From positions 1-7,071 of the forward strand of contig JAZQJX010000068.1 in the NCBI GenBank assembly GCA_045541875.1: DNA of 7,071 nt, in the 5' to 3' direction. Made by a program: the position numbers and the translations under genes. How positions within the stretch are numbered: the stretch's first letter is position 1; each line of letters begins with the position of its first letter. This stretch comes from RGIG1828 sp045541875. Lineage in GTDB: Bacteria > Bacillota > Clostridia > UMGS1810. Positions 6,509-7,071 of the stretch are shown here, piece after piece. The notes below the pieces were generated by a model. That model saw only the letters and a program-made list of their open reading frames with translations, made no database searches and was not told the origin of the DNA.

Positions 6509-6766
6509 TTAGTCTTTTGTAATAACGTGGGAATAGGCAGTTTTTGCACTAACGCCTTTGAGGTTCCCGATTTTTCCGGATAAAGTGCTGATAATGTCCT
6601 GAGGAGCATCAACTGCAATGCTTATTATGTGGATATCCTTTTCCCTGTAGGGAATACCCATTCTGCCGATGATGTGTCTGCCATATTCGTGAAGAAGGGC
6701 ATTGAGTTCATCAACAGAATCCATGTTCTCAACAATAATTCCGATTACCGCAACTCTTGTTTCCAT
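6509..6766 (-). CDS. TM1266-family putative iron-only hydrogenase system regulator
   Basis: This 85-residue protein begins M-E-T-R-V-A-V-I-G-I-I-V-E. Residues V-D-E-L-N-x-L-L-H-E-Y-G-x-x-I-x-G-R-M-G-I-P-Y follow, and the protein closes with an L-K-G-V-S-A-K-T-A-Y segment. This is the pattern of the small ACT/NikR-C-like proteins named after Thermotoga TM1266, which occur beside [FeFe]-hydrogenase maturation genes and are presumed to regulate them or sense a ligand. The biochemical role is unproven. It has no DNA-binding motif of its own. I chose the ATG at 6766 because AAAGGA (6775-6780) is 8 nt upstream. An in-frame ATG at 6775 overlaps that site. It is the first gene of the minus-strand pair with hydF, and this pairing supports both calls. 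Confidence 0.88.
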   Translation of the reverse strand: METRVAVIGIIVENMDSVDELNALLHEYGRHIIGRMGIPYREKDIHIISIAVDAPQDIISTLSGKIGNLKGVSAKTAYSHVITKD

Positions 6767-6774
6767 AAAATTCA

Positions 6775-6780
6775 TCCTTT
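6775..6780 (-). promoter_or_regulatory. Shine-Dalgarno site that sets the TM1266-family start
   Basis: AAAGGA on the minus strand lies 8 nt upstream of the ATG at 6766 and directly abuts the ATG at 6775. Translation should therefore begin at 6766, which removes three residues from the longest reading frame. Confidence 0.65.
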
Positions 6781-6804
6781 CAGAGTCAGTTTTGTGAATT
6801 GGTT

Positions 6805-6832
6805 TTGATAAAATTTCACACTTTCAACTTGT
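6805..6832. repeat. 28-bp direct repeat, copy 1
   Basis: It matches the segment at 6872-6899 at 26 of 28 positions, including a perfect 16-base core CACACTTTCAACTTGT (6817-6832). The offset between copies is 67 bp. A GC-rich hairpin follows each copy. Confidence 0.75.
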
Positions 6833-6871
6833 GCTTAAGCACGCGGGAGCCAAGCCCCGTATGCCTTAAAC

Positions 6872-6899
6872 TTGATAAATTTGCACACTTTCAACTTGT
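6872..6899. repeat. 28-bp direct repeat, copy 2
   Basis: This is the second copy of the repeat at 6805-6832, with the 16-base core at 6884-6899. It is followed by the hairpin at 6907-6924. Confidence 0.75.
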
Positions 6900-6906
6900 C
6901 GCTCTC

Positions 6907-6924
6907 GCAAGGCGTCAGCCTTGC
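6907..6924. repeat. Perfect 7-bp hairpin with GTCA loop
   Basis: GCAAGGC (6907-6913) and GCCTTGC (6918-6924) are perfect inverted repeats around GTCA. On the opposite strand the loop reads TGAC, as in the hairpins at 51-70 and 7025-7038. Confidence 0.7.
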
Positions 6925-7008
6925 TTCGATCTCCGCATTGAAATTTTACTAAATTTCTCTGCGTTTAAGGTCGAAGAGTTTTAAAATAGACAATTTTGTT
7001 TTATACAA

Positions 7009-7053
7009 GTGAAATCTCAAAGAGAATACTGACGTATTTTTTAGAGATTTCAC
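7009..7053. repeat. Nested hairpin: 10-bp outer stem, TGAC-loop inner stem
   Basis: GTGAAATCTC (7009-7018) and GAGATTTCAC (7044-7053) form a perfect outer stem. Inside it, AATAC (7025-7029) and GTATT (7034-7038) pair around the loop TGAC. No T-run follows on either strand within the window, so a simple intrinsic terminator is not indicated. Confidence 0.7.
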
Positions 7054-7071
7054 GCGGGATATAGCGAAATT

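Larger units (their letters stand above)
6781..7071. other. Repeat-rich non-coding right flank
   Basis: I see no credible gene here. The region contains a 28-bp direct repeat, the 12-bp palindrome GTGCTTAAGCAC (6831-6842), a larger imperfect hairpin closed by TTAAG (6835-6839) and CTTAA (6865-6869), a GTCA-loop hairpin (6907-6924), an inverted repeat CCTTAAAC/GTTTAAGG (6864-6871 and 6963-6970), and a nested hairpin at 7009-7053. It must also contain the promoter of the TM1266-hydF pair, but no hexamer pair with good spacing is evident on the minus strand. Confidence 0.6.

Noticed and set aside
6805..6899. Possible CRISPR array
   Set aside because: Only two repeat copies are present, the copies are imperfect, no third unit follows at the same spacing, and there are no cas genes.
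6799..6984. Plus-strand frame of 61 codons in the right flank
   Set aside because: It is made of the direct repeats and hairpins, has no ribosome site, and its repeated residues simply reflect the DNA repeat.

Overview
The window reads as chromosome from a strictly anaerobic, low-GC Gram-positive bacterium, most likely a Clostridia-type Firmicute. The reasons are the AT-rich codon use, strong GGAGG-type ribosome binding sites, and gene content dominated by oxygen-sensitive iron-sulfur and radical enzymes: a glycyl radical enzyme, a radical-SAM activase, a two-cluster aldo/keto reductase and the [FeFe]-hydrogenase maturase HydF. Genus and species cannot be read from the sequence.

Layout. Positions 1-144 are non-coding and full of inverted repeats. 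An AraC-family regulator (145-975, minus) is divergent from a glycyl radical enzyme (GRE, 1125-3263, plus), followed 40 bp later by its activating enzyme (3304-4113, plus). An aldo/keto reductase with two C-terminal [4Fe-4S] motifs (4189-5292, plus) follows. It has its own consensus sigma-70 promoter, which begins two bases after the activase stop codon. Converging on it, only 12 bp away, is a minus-strand pair: a TM1266-type hydrogenase-system regulator (6509-6766) and hydF (5305-6486). The last roughly 300 bp (6767-7071) hold no convincing gene. They carry a 28-bp near-perfect direct repeat and several hairpins.

How the genes may work together. The regulator, GRE and activase look like an inducible anaerobic catabolic switch. 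The araC gene has a good promoter, whereas no good -35 is visible for the GRE, as expected where an activator is needed. The activase would install the radical on Gly689 of the GRE, which would relay it to Cys367 to attack an unknown substrate. The reductase could process a carbonyl product, but its separate strong promoter means the link is only positional. The TM1266-hydF pair belongs to H-cluster assembly for an [FeFe] hydrogenase encoded elsewhere.

Most interesting points. The GRE is short (712 aa), and its active-site loop reads G-C-N-L instead of the G-C-V-E of known GRE dehydratases and related lyases. This suggests an uncharacterised reaction class. Its activase has a reduced ferredoxin insert with ligands for only about one auxiliary cluster. 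Both flanks carry hairpins whose four-base loop is TGAC (or GTCA), apparently one repeat family on either side of the gene block.
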